This document shows, in pieces, positions 18,702 through 27,936 of a DNA stretch of 64,000 bases (positions are counted from its first letter, which is position 1; the number at the start of each line of letters is the position of its first letter). Location: assembly GCA_035633215.1 (NCBI GenBank), contig DASQFI010000039.1:372001-436000 (forward strand), in the 5' to 3' direction. The notes beneath the pieces were generated by a model. The model did no database searches, had not been told where the DNA came from, and saw only the letters and a list, made by a program, of their open reading frames with translations. The DNA comes from DASQFI01 sp035633215 (GTDB lineage: Bacteria > Acidobacteriota > Vicinamibacteria > Vicinamibacterales > SCN-69-37). The position numbers and the translations under genes are program-made.

Positions 18702-19839
18702 CGCGGCGGAACCATGTGGTGCGCTGCACATAGTCCACGTAGCTCAGGATGATGCGGACCACTTTGCGTGAGACGTCGAGCGCGGCGTAGTCGGCGACCA
18801 TCGGCGGCCCGGTCGACGGCCGGCCCTGCGCGATCGCCAGCGCGACGGCCTGCAGGACGCGCTCGGGCGCCAACCCGCTCATGATGGTGACGCCGGCATC
18901 CATCCCTTCCGGCCGCTCGTGCGCGTCGCGGATCATCACGGACGGGAATCCCAGCAGGGCCGCTTCCTCGGTCAACGTCCCGCTGTCGGACAGCACGCAC
19001 GCCGCGTTGGCCTGGAGCGTCACCCAGTCGAAAAACCCGAACGGTTTCAGGAATTCGATGCGGTTCCGCTTCAAGCCCTTCGACGATCGGGCGAGGCTCG
19101 CCAGGCGGCGCCGCGTTCGCGGATGCGTGGACATCACGATGCGGCGCCGATACTCGCGCGCCAGTTGATCGAGCGTCGTCAGGAGGCCGCGCAGTCGATC
19201 CTGGTCGTCGACGTTCTCTTCGCGATGCGCGCTGACCACGAAGTATTCACCCGCCGTGAGCTTCATCCGATCGAGCACCTGGCACTGTTCGATGCCGGGC
19301 CGGTAGTACTCGAGTATCTCGGGCATGGCCGATCCGACCTTGATGATTGTCTCCGGCCGCAGGCCCTCGGCCAGCAGATACTGACGCGCCTGCTCGGTCA
19401 GCGGCATGTTGATGTCGCTGATGTGGTCGATGATCTTGCGGTTGATCTCCTCGGGCACGCGCTGGTCAAAGCACCGGTTGCCGGCTTCGAGATGGAAGAC
19501 CGGAATCCGCCGGCGTTTCGCCGCGATCGCCGCGAGGCAACTGTTGGTATCGCCGTAAATCAGCACAGCCTCGGGCCGTTCTTTCGCGAGCACCTCGTCG
19601 GCGCTCGTCAGGACGCGGCTGATCGTGCCGACCGCCGACGGCCCGGCGGCTTTCAGAAAATAATCCGGCCGACGAATCTCGAGCTCGCGGAAAAAAATCC
19701 CGTTCAGCTCGTAATCGAAATTCTGGCCTGTGTGCACGAGCACATGGCGGGTCCGGCGATCGAGCTCCGCGAGCACGCGGCTGAGCTTGATGAGCTCCGG
19801 GCGCGTGCCCACGATCGTCATCACTTTGAGCTTGCGCAT
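18694..19839 (-). CDS. UDP-HexNAc 2-epimerase, non-hydrolysing (FnlC/WbjD/WecB family)
   Basis: 381 residues, typical length. VMTIVGTRPELIKLSRVL, HTGQNFDYELNGIFF, YGDTNSCLAA, HLEAGNRCFDQRVPEEINR, VSAHREENVDD, and SDSGTLTEEAALLG are the standard UDP-GlcNAc 2-epimerase blocks. The GNRCFDQRVPEE form and adjacency to FnlA-like and FnlB-like genes favour the branch acting on UDP-L-6-deoxy-HexNAc (C-2 inversion to UDP-L-FucNAc or UDP-L-QuiNAc) rather than ManNAc production. Soluble cytoplasmic enzyme. Confidence 0.85.
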   Translation of the reverse strand: MRKLKVMTIVGTRPELIKLSRVLAELDRRTRHVLVHTGQNFDYELNGIFFRELEIRRPDYFLKAAGPSAVGTISRVLTSADEVLAKERPEAVLIYGDTNSCLAAIAAKRRRIPVFHLEAGNRCFDQRVPEEINRKIIDHISDINMPLTEQARQYLLAEGLRPETIIKVGSAMPEILEYYRPGIEQCQVLDRMKLTAGEYFVVSAHREENVDDQDRLRGLLTTLDQLAREYRRRIVMSTHPRTRRRLASLARSSKGLKRNRIEFLKPFGFFDWVTLQANAACVLSDSGTLTEEAALLGFPSVMIRDAHERPEGMDAGVTIMSGLAPERVLQAVALAIAQGRPSTGPPMVADYAALDVSRKVVRIILSYVDYVQRTTWFRRGE

Positions 19840-19882
19840 GTCGGCGTCAGGTTAGCCGATCTCGTCGCCACACCAGAGCGTT

Positions 19883-20002
19883 AACCACGAAGCTCACGAA
19901 GGACACGAAGGAAAGCCCGACAAGTCGTGAAGGGTTTGAGACACCCGCTGACCTGGCCACCAGGTCAGCGCTGTCTTCGTGTCCTTCGTGTTCTTCGTGG
20001 TT
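19883..20002. repeat. Long inverted repeat with inner 11-bp hairpin
   Basis: Arms at 19883-19911 and 19974-20002 (AACCACGAAG... type) are inverted copies with about two mismatches in 29. Inside, 19946-19970 forms a perfect 11-bp stem with a 3-base loop. It fills the gap between two leftward sugar-nucleotide genes and can fold into a cruciform or act as an internal terminator. Confidence 0.85.
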
Positions 20003-20025
20003 CATGCTCTTGGCAGCGACTGCTT

Positions 20026-21090
20026 CTACCGCAGCAGCTCCGCGGTCGAAAGATCCACCTGCCCGACCATGAGCCGGTTCTCTTCCAGCAAAGCAATGGT
20101 CTGCTCGAGCCCGACCGGCGAGTCGGCCGAGCTGTATTCGCGATTGAGTGCTTCCGGGTTGCCGGGCATGTCCCGCCGCAGCTCGGGAAGCCTCGGCGTG
20201 ATGACGTAGTGACTGCCGCGGCGATACGTGTGGCGGCATTCCTCCTCCGAAACGAGGATTTCGTGTTCCTTCTCCCCTGGACGGACTTCGGTGATCCGGA
20301 TGTCGATCGGACGGCCGCCGATCAGCGCCTTCGCGATGTCGATGACATTGGCCGACGGCGCGAGCGGGACGACGATTTCCCCCGGGGCCGCCTTTTCCAC
20401 GGCCTCGAACACCGTGTCCACGGCCTGGTCGAGCGTCATGAGAAATCGCGTCATCGTATCGGCCGTGACCGTCACCGGCCCGCCGCGCTGAATCTGTTGA
20501 TGGAACAGCGGAATCACCGATCCGCGCGACGCCAGGACGTTGCCGTACCGCACGCACACGAACCGCGTCCGCGTGTTGAGGACGTTGGCGGCGGCAAAGA
20601 TCCGCTCGGCGATGGCCTTGGACATGCCCATCACGTTGACCGGCTTGCACGCCTTGTCCGTGCTGATTCCCACGACGGTTTCGACCGGCAGGCCGAACTC
20701 GCCGATGGCACGGACGAGATTGACGGCGCCCATGCAGTTCGTGAGCAGCGCCTGTTCGGGGAAATACTCGCAGACCGGGACCTGCTTCAGCGCCGCGGCG
20801 TTGAAGACGATGTCGGAGTCGCGCACGACGCCGCACACATCGGCGTACGACCGGACGTCGCCGATCCGGAACTCCAGGACCTGCTGGAAGTTGCGGTAGA
20901 TGACCTCGTCGGTGCTCACCTGCCGGTGCTGGTACGAGAGGCGCATTTCATGCTGCTTGGCCTCGTCGCGCGACAGCACGATGACCTTGCTCGGCCGGCC
21001 GCGCTCGCCCGAGAGCAGCCGGCGCACGAGCACCTGCCCGAGCGAGCCCGTGCCGCCGGTGACCAGAATTCGCTTCCCCGTCAGATCCAT
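20026..21090 (-). CDS. UDP-GlcNAc 4,6-dehydratase/epimerase, FnlA/WbjB/CapE-like
   Basis: 354 residues from ATG 21090 (MDLTGKRILVTGGTGSLG); a longer frame to 21135 adds nothing conserved. GISTDKACKPVNVMGMSK holds the unusual catalytic M-x3-K that replaces YxxxK in this dehydratase family; RPGEKEHE follows near the C-terminus. Family function: converts UDP-GlcNAc into UDP-2-acetamido-2,6-dideoxy-L-arabino/lyxo-4-hexulose. No membrane domain, unlike the WbpM-like gene at 29478. First dedicated step of the L-sugar branch with the flanking 2-epimerase and reductase. Confidence 0.87.
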   Translation of the reverse strand: MDLTGKRILVTGGTGSLGQVLVRRLLSGERGRPSKVIVLSRDEAKQHEMRLSYQHRQVSTDEVIYRNFQQVLEFRIGDVRSYADVCGVVRDSDIVFNAAALKQVPVCEYFPEQALLTNCMGAVNLVRAIGEFGLPVETVVGISTDKACKPVNVMGMSKAIAERIFAAANVLNTRTRFVCVRYGNVLASRGSVIPLFHQQIQRGGPVTVTADTMTRFLMTLDQAVDTVFEAVEKAAPGEIVVPLAPSANVIDIAKALIGGRPIDIRITEVRPGEKEHEILVSEEECRHTYRRGSHYVITPRLPELRRDMPGNPEALNREYSSADSPVGLEQTIALLEENRLMVGQVDLSTAELLR

Positions 21091-21168
21091 TCGATTGATC
21101 GCTCCTCTGCTTGCCTCGCGCGTCGCGGGACTCATGATAGCGTGCCGTCCCCCGGCCGGCCATCGCGA

Positions 21169-22035
21169 CTACGGCCGCCGTCGAACGTCGTCAGCCAACT
21201 CGGTCAGCATCTCGGGCCAGCTCGTGGGCGTGTACCCTGTCGCTTCCAGGAATCGATCCGCTCGCAGGCTGCGATCGCACATGAAGTCATCGTCGGCCAC
21301 GATGTCGATATCGGAGCGTGACAGCCGGCGGGCGAGATCGACCAGGAGGTCGTACTTCGTGATGGGCGTACTGGCGACGTGCCAGACGCCGTGCAGTTGA
21401 GGATGCCGCTCGATGAGCCGGCGGACGAGTCGACCCATTTCGGAGGTCGTGAGGCCCGTATAGATGGCGCGGCGATATCCGCGAACGGTGCCGCGCTGCG
21501 CAAGGAACCACTCGACTAGGCCCGCTTTGCGGGACAGCTCCAAGCCGATAATCGACGTCCGGAGCGTGAGGCCCGGCGCGTTGTCGACCTCGCCGAGCAG
21601 CTTGGTGCGCCCATAGAGGTCGACCGGATCGGGCTCGTCGGTTTCTCGATACCCGCCCGCCCGTCCGGAGAACACGCAGTCGGTGCTGAAGTGGATCAAT
21701 CGCGCCCCGTTGGCGGCGCCAAGCTCCAGCAGCTTGTGTGGAAGCAGCGAATTGATCTCGAGAGACGGAATCGGAGACTTGGCTTCGCGCCGCTGCTTGA
21801 CGATCCCAACGCAGTTGACGACGACGTCCGGAGCAAATGACGCCACCACTTCGACGAGGCGTGAGCTGTCGCGTACGTCGATGCTCGGGATGGCGTTCCT
21901 CGTCGAGAAAAGACCAAACCCGCGGTAGGCGTCGAGCGGCTGCCGCAGCGTGACGCGAACCTCATGCCCGTCGGCGAGGCTTCCGAGCAGCCGGTGTCCC
22001 AGCATGCCGTCGCCTCCGAGAATCAGGATTCTCAT
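21169..22035 (-). CDS. RmlD-like 4-ketosugar reductase (WbvR/FnlB role)
   Basis: 288 residues. ILILGGDGMLGHRLL (NADP site), FSTDCVFSGRAGGYRET and DLYGRTKLLGE (YxxxK) define the RmlD branch of SDRs. In FnlA/FnlC gene sets the middle enzyme is either a ~370-residue reductase with a C-terminal cupin (FnlB/WbjC, L-FucNAc route) or a short RmlD-like reductase (WbvR, L-QuiNAc route). This one is short and lacks a cupin, favouring the latter. Its start overlaps the downstream-encoded glycosyltransferase stop by 4 bases (ATGA). Confidence 0.83.
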   Translation of the reverse strand: MRILILGGDGMLGHRLLGSLADGHEVRVTLRQPLDAYRGFGLFSTRNAIPSIDVRDSSRLVEVVASFAPDVVVNCVGIVKQRREAKSPIPSLEINSLLPHKLLELGAANGARLIHFSTDCVFSGRAGGYRETDEPDPVDLYGRTKLLGEVDNAPGLTLRTSIIGLELSRKAGLVEWFLAQRGTVRGYRRAIYTGLTTSEMGRLVRRLIERHPQLHGVWHVASTPITKYDLLVDLARRLSRSDIDIVADDDFMCDRSLRADRFLEATGYTPTSWPEMLTELADDVRRRP

Positions 22036-23258
22036 GATTTCTCACCGACCAGTTCGCGCATCCAGGTATCGAGATCGGCCACGAGCCGATCGCGGCCAAA
22101 ATGCCTCGTGGCGTATGCCCGGGCACTCTCGCCCATCCGCGCGCGCTCGGCCGCACCTGCGCGAAGCAGCGTCAGCGCGCCTTGCGCCAGGGACTCGGGA
22201 TCGTCCGGCGTGACGACGATGCCCGCGCCGGATTCCTGCACGATGCGAGCGCCCTCACCATCCAGCGCCGCCAGAACTGGCCGGCCCATTGCGAGCGACG
22301 TCTGCAGCTTGGCGGGAATCGTGCGGGCCATCGTGGGATTGCGGCGGAGCGACACCAGAAGGGCATCGGCCATCGCCAGATACCGCGGCATCGCCTCAGC
22401 AGGCCGCCAGCCCAGAAAGCGGATCACGTTGTCGAGACCGCGCGATCGCCGTTCCTGTTCGAGGAACTCGCGCTGGTTACCGTCACCGATGAAGACCCAG
22501 GAGACCGGCTCGCCCCGGATCAGATCGGCAGCAGCGATCGCGGTTTCGAGCGACTGCGCCGATCCGAGGTTTCCGGCAAAGACGATGACGAATCCCGGAG
22601 GCAGCTCGTGGCGTTCCGGGGCGTCGACGGCAACCACCTGCGGCCGGTAGAAATCGTCAGCCCAGTTCATCATGACGCGCAGGTCGCGCACGTCCGGACA
22701 GACGCGGCGAACGCCGTCGATGAAGGCTGCGGACTGCACGAGAACCATGTTGCAATGACCGTAAATCCAGCGCGTCAATGACGTGAACGCCCGCAGCATC
22801 AGGTTCGACCTGACGGCTCCCACCGCGACAAGCGTGTCGGGCCAGAGATCCTGCAGCCAAAGGACCACCGGGACTCTTCTCCAGAATTTGAGCCAGATGG
22901 CTGGAATGCACTGGGTGACCGGCGAGGGCGCGTAGACGAAGATCACGTCATAGCGCTCGCGCACGACGAACGGTCCGAGCACCATCGCCGAACAGATGAA
23001 CGACAAGTAGTTGAGCGCGAGCTGGATGCCGCGTCGCGGACCGCGAAGGACGATGGGGAGCCGGCGGACCGGTGTGCCCGAGAAGTCTTCGCGATAGGGT
23101 CCGCGAAACGAGTAGCCAGGATACAGGCGTCCAGCCGGGTAATTCGGCAGTCCCGTCAGCACGATGACGTCGTGGCCCGCCTGTCGCCACGCCAGCACGA
23201 GGTCATTGATCCGGAATGATTCAGGCCAGAAATACTGGGTCAGCAGCAGAATCCTCAC
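22032..23258 (-). CDS. Glycosyltransferase family 4, WbuB-like (L-HexNAc transferase)
   Basis: 408 residues from GTG 23258, overlapping the upstream TGA (GTGA). RILLLTQYFWPESFRINDL at the N-terminus and LTGLPNYPAGRLYPGY are hallmark WbuB-type sequences; WLQDLWPDT and FAGNLGSAQSLE follow. WbuB enzymes transfer L-FucNAc in O-antigens and sit beside fnlABC, as here. The C-terminal EGARIVQESGAG region fits the GT-B donor site. Donor assignment is inferred from neighbours. Confidence 0.85.
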   Translation of the reverse strand: MRILLLTQYFWPESFRINDLVLAWRQAGHDVIVLTGLPNYPAGRLYPGYSFRGPYREDFSGTPVRRLPIVLRGPRRGIQLALNYLSFICSAMVLGPFVVRERYDVIFVYAPSPVTQCIPAIWLKFWRRVPVVLWLQDLWPDTLVAVGAVRSNLMLRAFTSLTRWIYGHCNMVLVQSAAFIDGVRRVCPDVRDLRVMMNWADDFYRPQVVAVDAPERHELPPGFVIVFAGNLGSAQSLETAIAAADLIRGEPVSWVFIGDGNQREFLEQERRSRGLDNVIRFLGWRPAEAMPRYLAMADALLVSLRRNPTMARTIPAKLQTSLAMGRPVLAALDGEGARIVQESGAGIVVTPDDPESLAQGALTLLRAGAAERARMGESARAYATRHFGRDRLVADLDTWMRELVGEKS

Positions 23259-24382
23259 GGACGACCCTTTTCGGCGAGCACGCTCGAGAACATCTCCTTG
23301 TGGCGCGCGGCGATCCCGGGCCAGGCGTAGCGATCGAGCGCGAACCGTCGCCAGGCGTCGCCGCGTGAGGCCAGGCCGGCATCGTCGCGGAAGGCCTGTT
23401 CCAATCCGCGCGTCAGGCCGGCGACCGTCGCCGGGACGACCCACCCGCCGCCGGCGTCGGCGACCTCGGCAAGCCCGCATCGATCCGTCACCAGGACGGG
23501 CCGTCCGGCCGCCGCTGCTTCGAGGACGACGATGGACATCGCCTCGCTCCGGGATGGTACGACCAGGAGATTCGCGGCCGCAAGCGCGTCACGCTTCGCC
23601 TCTTCGTTCAAGTACCCGACGAAGTGCACCTGCCGATGGAGTCCCCCCGCCGCGACTTGATGCTGGAGCTGACCCAGCATGCCCTCGTCGGGTCCGGCCA
23701 TGACCAAATGCCAGTGCGGGAACCTCGCACGGATATTCGTGAACGCAGACACGAGCAAATCCGGCCCCTTGATGATTGAGAGACGTCCGAGGAAGAGCGC
23801 GATCGGCGCCGCACCGAGGGCGTGGCGCGTCCGAAACGTCTCGGGATTCGCTGCCCCGAAAACGGGTGGAATGCCGTTCGGAATCACGACGATCGTTTCT
23901 TTGGGGACGCCGTAGGCAGCGATCTGGTCCACTTCGTCGCGTGTCACCGCGATCTGCCGCGCGGCGTCACGGACGATCCGGCGGCCGACCAGGGCGTTGT
24001 AGACCGTCTTGAGTCGCTGGGAGCGGCCGAACAGCGGAAGCGCGCCGCACGGACAGACAATGTGCGGTTTGCGCGCCCGGGCGGTTGCCCTGAATGCGAC
24101 GGCGTTCAACGTCGTCCAGTGGTTCATCATCAGAACGATGTCCGCCCGTCGAACCGCATCATTCAGAGCCGAGTAATTGCCGACCGGGACTCTGAAGCGT
24201 CCGGCCACGGAGGGAAGCGTGACCACTTCAACGCCGTCCAGGCCTGCGGATGAGGAGGGCTCGGACCCCGCATGGCACGTCGCAATCCCGCAAGTGACGC
24301 CAAGATCGGTGAGCGCCCGGCTCAACTGTACCGTCCGGGCAGTTGGGCCGGCGCCCGACACCGGGTCGAGCGTCATACACAC
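23255..24382 (-). CDS. Glycosyltransferase family 4; start codon unclear
   Basis: 375 residues if GTG 24382 is used. VIPNGIPPVFG, LFLGRLSIIKGPDLL and VVPSRSEAMSIVVLEAAAAGRP are clear GT4 donor-domain blocks. The expected first beta strand (LKLLTVCMTLDPVSGAG) begins upstream of any ATG/GTG: the only in-frame candidate there is a CTG at 24415 that overlaps the previous stop as CTGA. Earlier starts would overlap the upstream SDR gene by hundreds of bases. Part of the continuous leftward operon. Confidence 0.82.
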   Translation of the reverse strand: MCMTLDPVSGAGPTARTVQLSRALTDLGVTCGIATCHAGSEPSSSAGLDGVEVVTLPSVAGRFRVPVGNYSALNDAVRRADIVLMMNHWTTLNAVAFRATARARKPHIVCPCGALPLFGRSQRLKTVYNALVGRRIVRDAARQIAVTRDEVDQIAAYGVPKETIVVIPNGIPPVFGAANPETFRTRHALGAAPIALFLGRLSIIKGPDLLVSAFTNIRARFPHWHLVMAGPDEGMLGQLQHQVAAGGLHRQVHFVGYLNEEAKRDALAAANLLVVPSRSEAMSIVVLEAAAAGRPVLVTDRCGLAEVADAGGGWVVPATVAGLTRGLEQAFRDDAGLASRGDAWRRFALDRYAWPGIAARHKEMFSSVLAEKGRP

Positions 24383-24411
24383 CGTGAGCAGCTTGAGTGA
24401 GATGGCGGTGC

Positions 24412-25383
24412 TCAGTCCTGCTCGCCGGCGGCCTGCCGCGCGAAGCGGTCGAGGGCCGCGGAGAACGAAATCGGCGCCAGGAACCCGGCGCTTCGGAGCC
24501 GCGCGCCGCTGAACCGCGTTGCCGGAAACACGACCAGTCGTCCAGTCGCGAGCAGCGCCAGCCTCAACCAACCCGCCGGCAGCGGAAGCGGCGGCATCGG
24601 ATAGTCGCTCAACCCAAGGCCCATACGCAGAACACGCTCGACGTCGCGAAAGTTGTTGTCGGGAGACTCGTCCTCGGAAACCAGATACAGGCGATCCTCG
24701 GCGGCTCTGGCCGAGGACAGCGCGAACTCGATCGCGGCCACACACGTCTCGACCGGGACCAGGTTCATCGGCCGCCGGCCAAACAGGCTCGAGCGCGTGT
24801 AGTTGATCGCCCAGAAGCGCGTTCGCAGGTCGCGCGCCAGTTTGCGCAGGCTTGCCCCACCCCGGCCGAAAATCGAGGTCGGCCGCAGCGTCACGAGGAC
24901 GAGCCGTCCGTCAGTCTCACGAACCAGTGAATCTTCGACCGCGAGTTTGGTGCGTTGATAATCCGTCGTGGCCCGCGAGAGCGTGGTTTCCGTCACCCAC
25001 GCCTCGTCGCGGACCCCGACGACGTTGGCCGTACTGACATGCACGAGACGCTCGACGCGAGCGCGCACGCAGGCGCGCGCTAACCCGACGGCCATGCCGA
25101 CGTTGGCATCATGCCCGGCTTCGCCGTCATACGCCAGATGCACGACGACGCTGCCTGGCGGGATGGTCCCGTCGAACACCGCCGGGTCCCGCAGATCGCC
25201 GCGGACCACGCGCACTCCCGCAGGCGCGGCCCCCGGCTCTCGCCCGATGGCGAAGATCTCCGCTTTCCAGAGCGGCGCCAGACGGGCGACGAGATGGCGC
25301 CCGAGAAAGCCGGTCGCGCCTGTGATGACCAGTGGACGAAGCCCGAGTTGTTCCATGGAATGAGCCGAGGCGTCGGGAATCAT
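24412..25383 (-). CDS. NAD-dependent epimerase/dehydratase (SDR)
   Basis: 323 residues from ATG 25383; ATG 25356 is closer to the motif. PLVITGATGFLGRHLVARL binds the dinucleotide; VHVSTANVVG and TDYQRTKLAVE supply Ser and YxxxK; TLRPTSIFGRGG is the extended-SDR substrate loop. Between two GT4 genes in the operon, so probably another sugar-nucleotide oxidoreductase or epimerase. Product not deducible. Confidence 0.8.
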   Translation of the reverse strand: MIPDASAHSMEQLGLRPLVITGATGFLGRHLVARLAPLWKAEIFAIGREPGAAPAGVRVVRGDLRDPAVFDGTIPPGSVVVHLAYDGEAGHDANVGMAVGLARACVRARVERLVHVSTANVVGVRDEAWVTETTLSRATTDYQRTKLAVEDSLVRETDGRLVLVTLRPTSIFGRGGASLRKLARDLRTRFWAINYTRSSLFGRRPMNLVPVETCVAAIEFALSSARAAEDRLYLVSEDESPDNNFRDVERVLRMGLGLSDYPMPPLPLPAGWLRLALLATGRLVVFPATRFSGARLRSAGFLAPISFSAALDRFARQAAGEQD

Positions 25384-25394
25384 CCGATGAGGCG

Positions 25395-26618
25395 TCAGAC
25401 GGCGTCTCCAAATACCTCGCGGCGCAGATAGTCTGCCAGGCGTTGGCCCTGCCTTTCCCAGGTCTTGTGAGCAAGCATGTAGGCGCGCGCGCGGCGTCCA
25501 AGCGCGTGACGCTCCTCGATCGACGTCGCGGCGATACGTTGAAGGAGATGCGCGAGCGCGTCGGGGGTTTCGTCGCGCAGGAGGTACACGAGGCCAGTGA
25601 ACTCCTCTTCCACGTGGCCAGTGCTCGTCGAAATGACCGGCGTCCCCGACGCCATGAACTCCATGAGCTTGGACGGAAAGAAATGGCGAGTGCTGAGCGC
25701 TTTCGTGAGACGGGTGTTCAGGAGCACGTCGGCGGTACGGTAGAGCGACAGCACCTCGTCGAACTCGAGAAATCCCGCATACCTGACGCGTCCGTCGCGC
25801 CTGGCGCGCGCCGACACCGCCTCCGCAAGCGACCCGGCGCCGGCGACGACGAGCTCGAAGCCTTCCAGTGGCAGCCGCTCGAACGCCTCGAGCGCCAGCT
25901 CGACACCGTTATAGGTCTCGAGCGAGCCGGCCAGCACCGCTGTGAATTTCTTTGGACGATCGCTTATCGGACCCTCTCCTGTCGTGTCGCGGAAGTCTTC
26001 CGCCCTGACACCGCCTTCGATTCGACACACTCGTCTGCCGGGCGCAAAGTCTTCGGCAATGGCTTGAGACGCGACCATGTGTCCGTCGAAACGCGGGATC
26101 AGCCTGCGGTGCAGCCAGAAGTCCAGACGACGCGCAGGGACATCGGGCACGAGCACTCCTGGCTGGTTGACGTCCATGAGCGAGACGGTGGCCTTGGCCC
26201 GAATCAGGCGGGCAGCGACGAGGATGAACAAGCCGGGCGGCATGGTGAGGTTGATGCAATGCACCAGCCGCGGCCGGCCGCGATGACGCCAGCCCCACGA
26301 GAGCAACGCCGCCAACGTCGAAAGGCCCGCGGTCAGCGGCTTGAGAACGTGAATGTTCACGAACGGCAGGAACTGAACCACGAGACCATTTGGCAACGCG
26401 ATGCGCCCGCTCTGGCCCAACAGCCGGCGGCTCCGCGGAAACGCGGGCACTGGCTCGACGCTGAAGATCGCCGTCGGACGCAGACCTGCGCGCGCCATCG
26501 CCAGCACGAGTTCCTGTTGAAACATCTGTCCCGCGCGGTTGAACGCCGGCCCATGAAACACCGGAGCGTCCGGAACGATCGCCCCGATGAACGCCATGGC
26601 GATGTCGTCCTTCGCCAC
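25395..26618 (-). CDS. Glycosyltransferase family 4
   Basis: 407 residues from GTG 26618, one base after the upstream TGA; a GTG at 26639 is an alternative. AVLAGSLETYNGVELALEAF starts the donor domain, LLNTRLTKALSTRHFFPSKLMEFMASGTP is the C-terminal donor site (PSKLxEFMASGxP variant typical of polysaccharide GT4s). Encoded directly downstream of the candidate Wzy polymerase. Confidence 0.82.
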   Translation of the reverse strand: MAKDDIAMAFIGAIVPDAPVFHGPAFNRAGQMFQQELVLAMARAGLRPTAIFSVEPVPAFPRSRRLLGQSGRIALPNGLVVQFLPFVNIHVLKPLTAGLSTLAALLSWGWRHRGRPRLVHCINLTMPPGLFILVAARLIRAKATVSLMDVNQPGVLVPDVPARRLDFWLHRRLIPRFDGHMVASQAIAEDFAPGRRVCRIEGGVRAEDFRDTTGEGPISDRPKKFTAVLAGSLETYNGVELALEAFERLPLEGFELVVAGAGSLAEAVSARARRDGRVRYAGFLEFDEVLSLYRTADVLLNTRLTKALSTRHFFPSKLMEFMASGTPVISTSTGHVEEEFTGLVYLLRDETPDALAHLLQRIAATSIEERHALGRRARAYMLAHKTWERQGQRLADYLRREVFGDAV

Positions 26619-26619
26619 G

Positions 26620-27936
26620 TCAGTCGCCTCCCGCACCACGCATCTTCCGTCTCGAAACGGTCCAGGCGGCCAGCAGCACCCAGAACGCCACGACGCCTTC
26701 GCCGCTCTGCATCGCCTTGTTGTGTGCCGGGAAGTAATAGAGCATCAGGAGCATCTGCCCCAGGAACGCGACGGCAAACGGGTTCCGGGCGCCGATGACG
26801 TCGATCCAGACACGGGCCAGGAGAACGCCGATGAGCAACACGATGACGACCGTACCTGGGAACGTCACGTCGGAAGCGATCCACGGGTAGATCGTCGCCC
26901 AATGGCCGTAGGCGTTCCATCCGCGACGCTCGATTCGCTTCGGATACGGCCGATCGAGCAGGCTCGCGTCTCCGGTCACCCTGACGAGCTGGCGAAGCAG
27001 GAACATCGAATGGCCGGCGCCGTACGACGGGATGAAGGGCTCCTGCAGACTCAGATACACCGCGTAATACCCTTGCGTCAGATAGCTCGCGAGTCCCTCA
27101 ACGCTGACGCGAACCGGCGAACGCGGCGGCGCGACGAGGTTTGGCAGCGCCGGACCGACCGATCGGGTATGCGCGGAGATCGACGGAATTTGACCGGACT
27201 GGACGTACCCCCCTTTACGCTGCAGCATCGTGGCGGCGAAAAAGGCGCCAAAGCACACGACGGCCACGAGCTGGATCGCCCCAACCGCGATCCACGTGCG
27301 GCGATTCAACCGGCGGGCGCCGGAGAGCCAGTTGGCGACGACGAACCACGGAAACATTGCCGCCCAATGCGCCACGCCCGCATTGGCCCCCATCGCGACG
27401 AAGAGCGCCAGGGTGCCGACAATGGACGCCGCCAACACCGCGCGCGTGAGGGCCGTCAGAGAGGGCCAGAAAAAAACGCCCAGCGGAAGCGCGGCCGACA
27501 GAAGCGGCGAGACGATGATCCTCAGGTAGTTCACGTAGGGCGTGCCGAGATCTCTCAGCGTGAGGCTCCGGGTGTACGCGTCGCCCAGATCGGTGAGCGC
27601 GGCGAAGGGATTCGGAATCCACGCGCCCGTGTTGAGCCTGGACGTGGGAAAGAGCAGCAGCAGGTCGACCGCGGCGCAGCACAGGACCCACCGGTTGATG
27701 TCGAGATCGAACCGGGAGCCGCGCGGTTGGCCACGCAGGCCGAGGAGATACCCGGCCGCAAACGCGACGTGGACGGCGATGAGAAACGCCAGCAGCCGTC
27801 CCTTCCCCTCGGCGATCGGATAGATCCAGGGCCCGAAGTAGAAGAGAAGCACGGTCCCGACGAGATACGCGAGAAACACCACGCCTGGAACCAGGCGGGG
27901 CCACAGTCGGGGCGAGGCACTCAGGACCGGATCCAT
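26620..27936 (-). CDS. Polytopic membrane protein, candidate Wzy polymerase
   Basis: 438 residues, ATG start overlapping the flippase gene by 16 bases. About eleven hydrophobic segments with one large hydrophilic loop (~residues 255-340, between ATMLQRKGGYVQSG and YGHWATIYPW). No strong family motif, as usual for Wzy. Position between a Wzx flippase and a glycosyltransferase, and the topology, support an oligosaccharide-repeat polymerase. Could also be an unrelated membrane acyl- or glycosyltransferase. Confidence 0.65.
   Translation of the reverse strand: MDPVLSASPRLWPRLVPGVVFLAYLVGTVLLFYFGPWIYPIAEGKGRLLAFLIAVHVAFAAGYLLGLRGQPRGSRFDLDINRWVLCCAAVDLLLLFPTSRLNTGAWIPNPFAALTDLGDAYTRSLTLRDLGTPYVNYLRIIVSPLLSAALPLGVFFWPSLTALTRAVLAASIVGTLALFVAMGANAGVAHWAAMFPWFVVANWLSGARRLNRRTWIAVGAIQLVAVVCFGAFFAATMLQRKGGYVQSGQIPSISAHTRSVGPALPNLVAPPRSPVRVSVEGLASYLTQGYYAVYLSLQEPFIPSYGAGHSMFLLRQLVRVTGDASLLDRPYPKRIERRGWNAYGHWATIYPWIASDVTFPGTVVIVLLIGVLLARVWIDVIGARNPFAVAFLGQMLLMLYYFPAHNKAMQSGEGVVAFWVLLAAWTVSRRKMRGAGGD

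Noticed and set aside
22032..23480. Longer start for the WbuB-like transferase at 23480
   Set aside because: The added ~74 residues are Arg-rich, overlap the upstream gene and precede the invariant RILLLTQYFWPE start.
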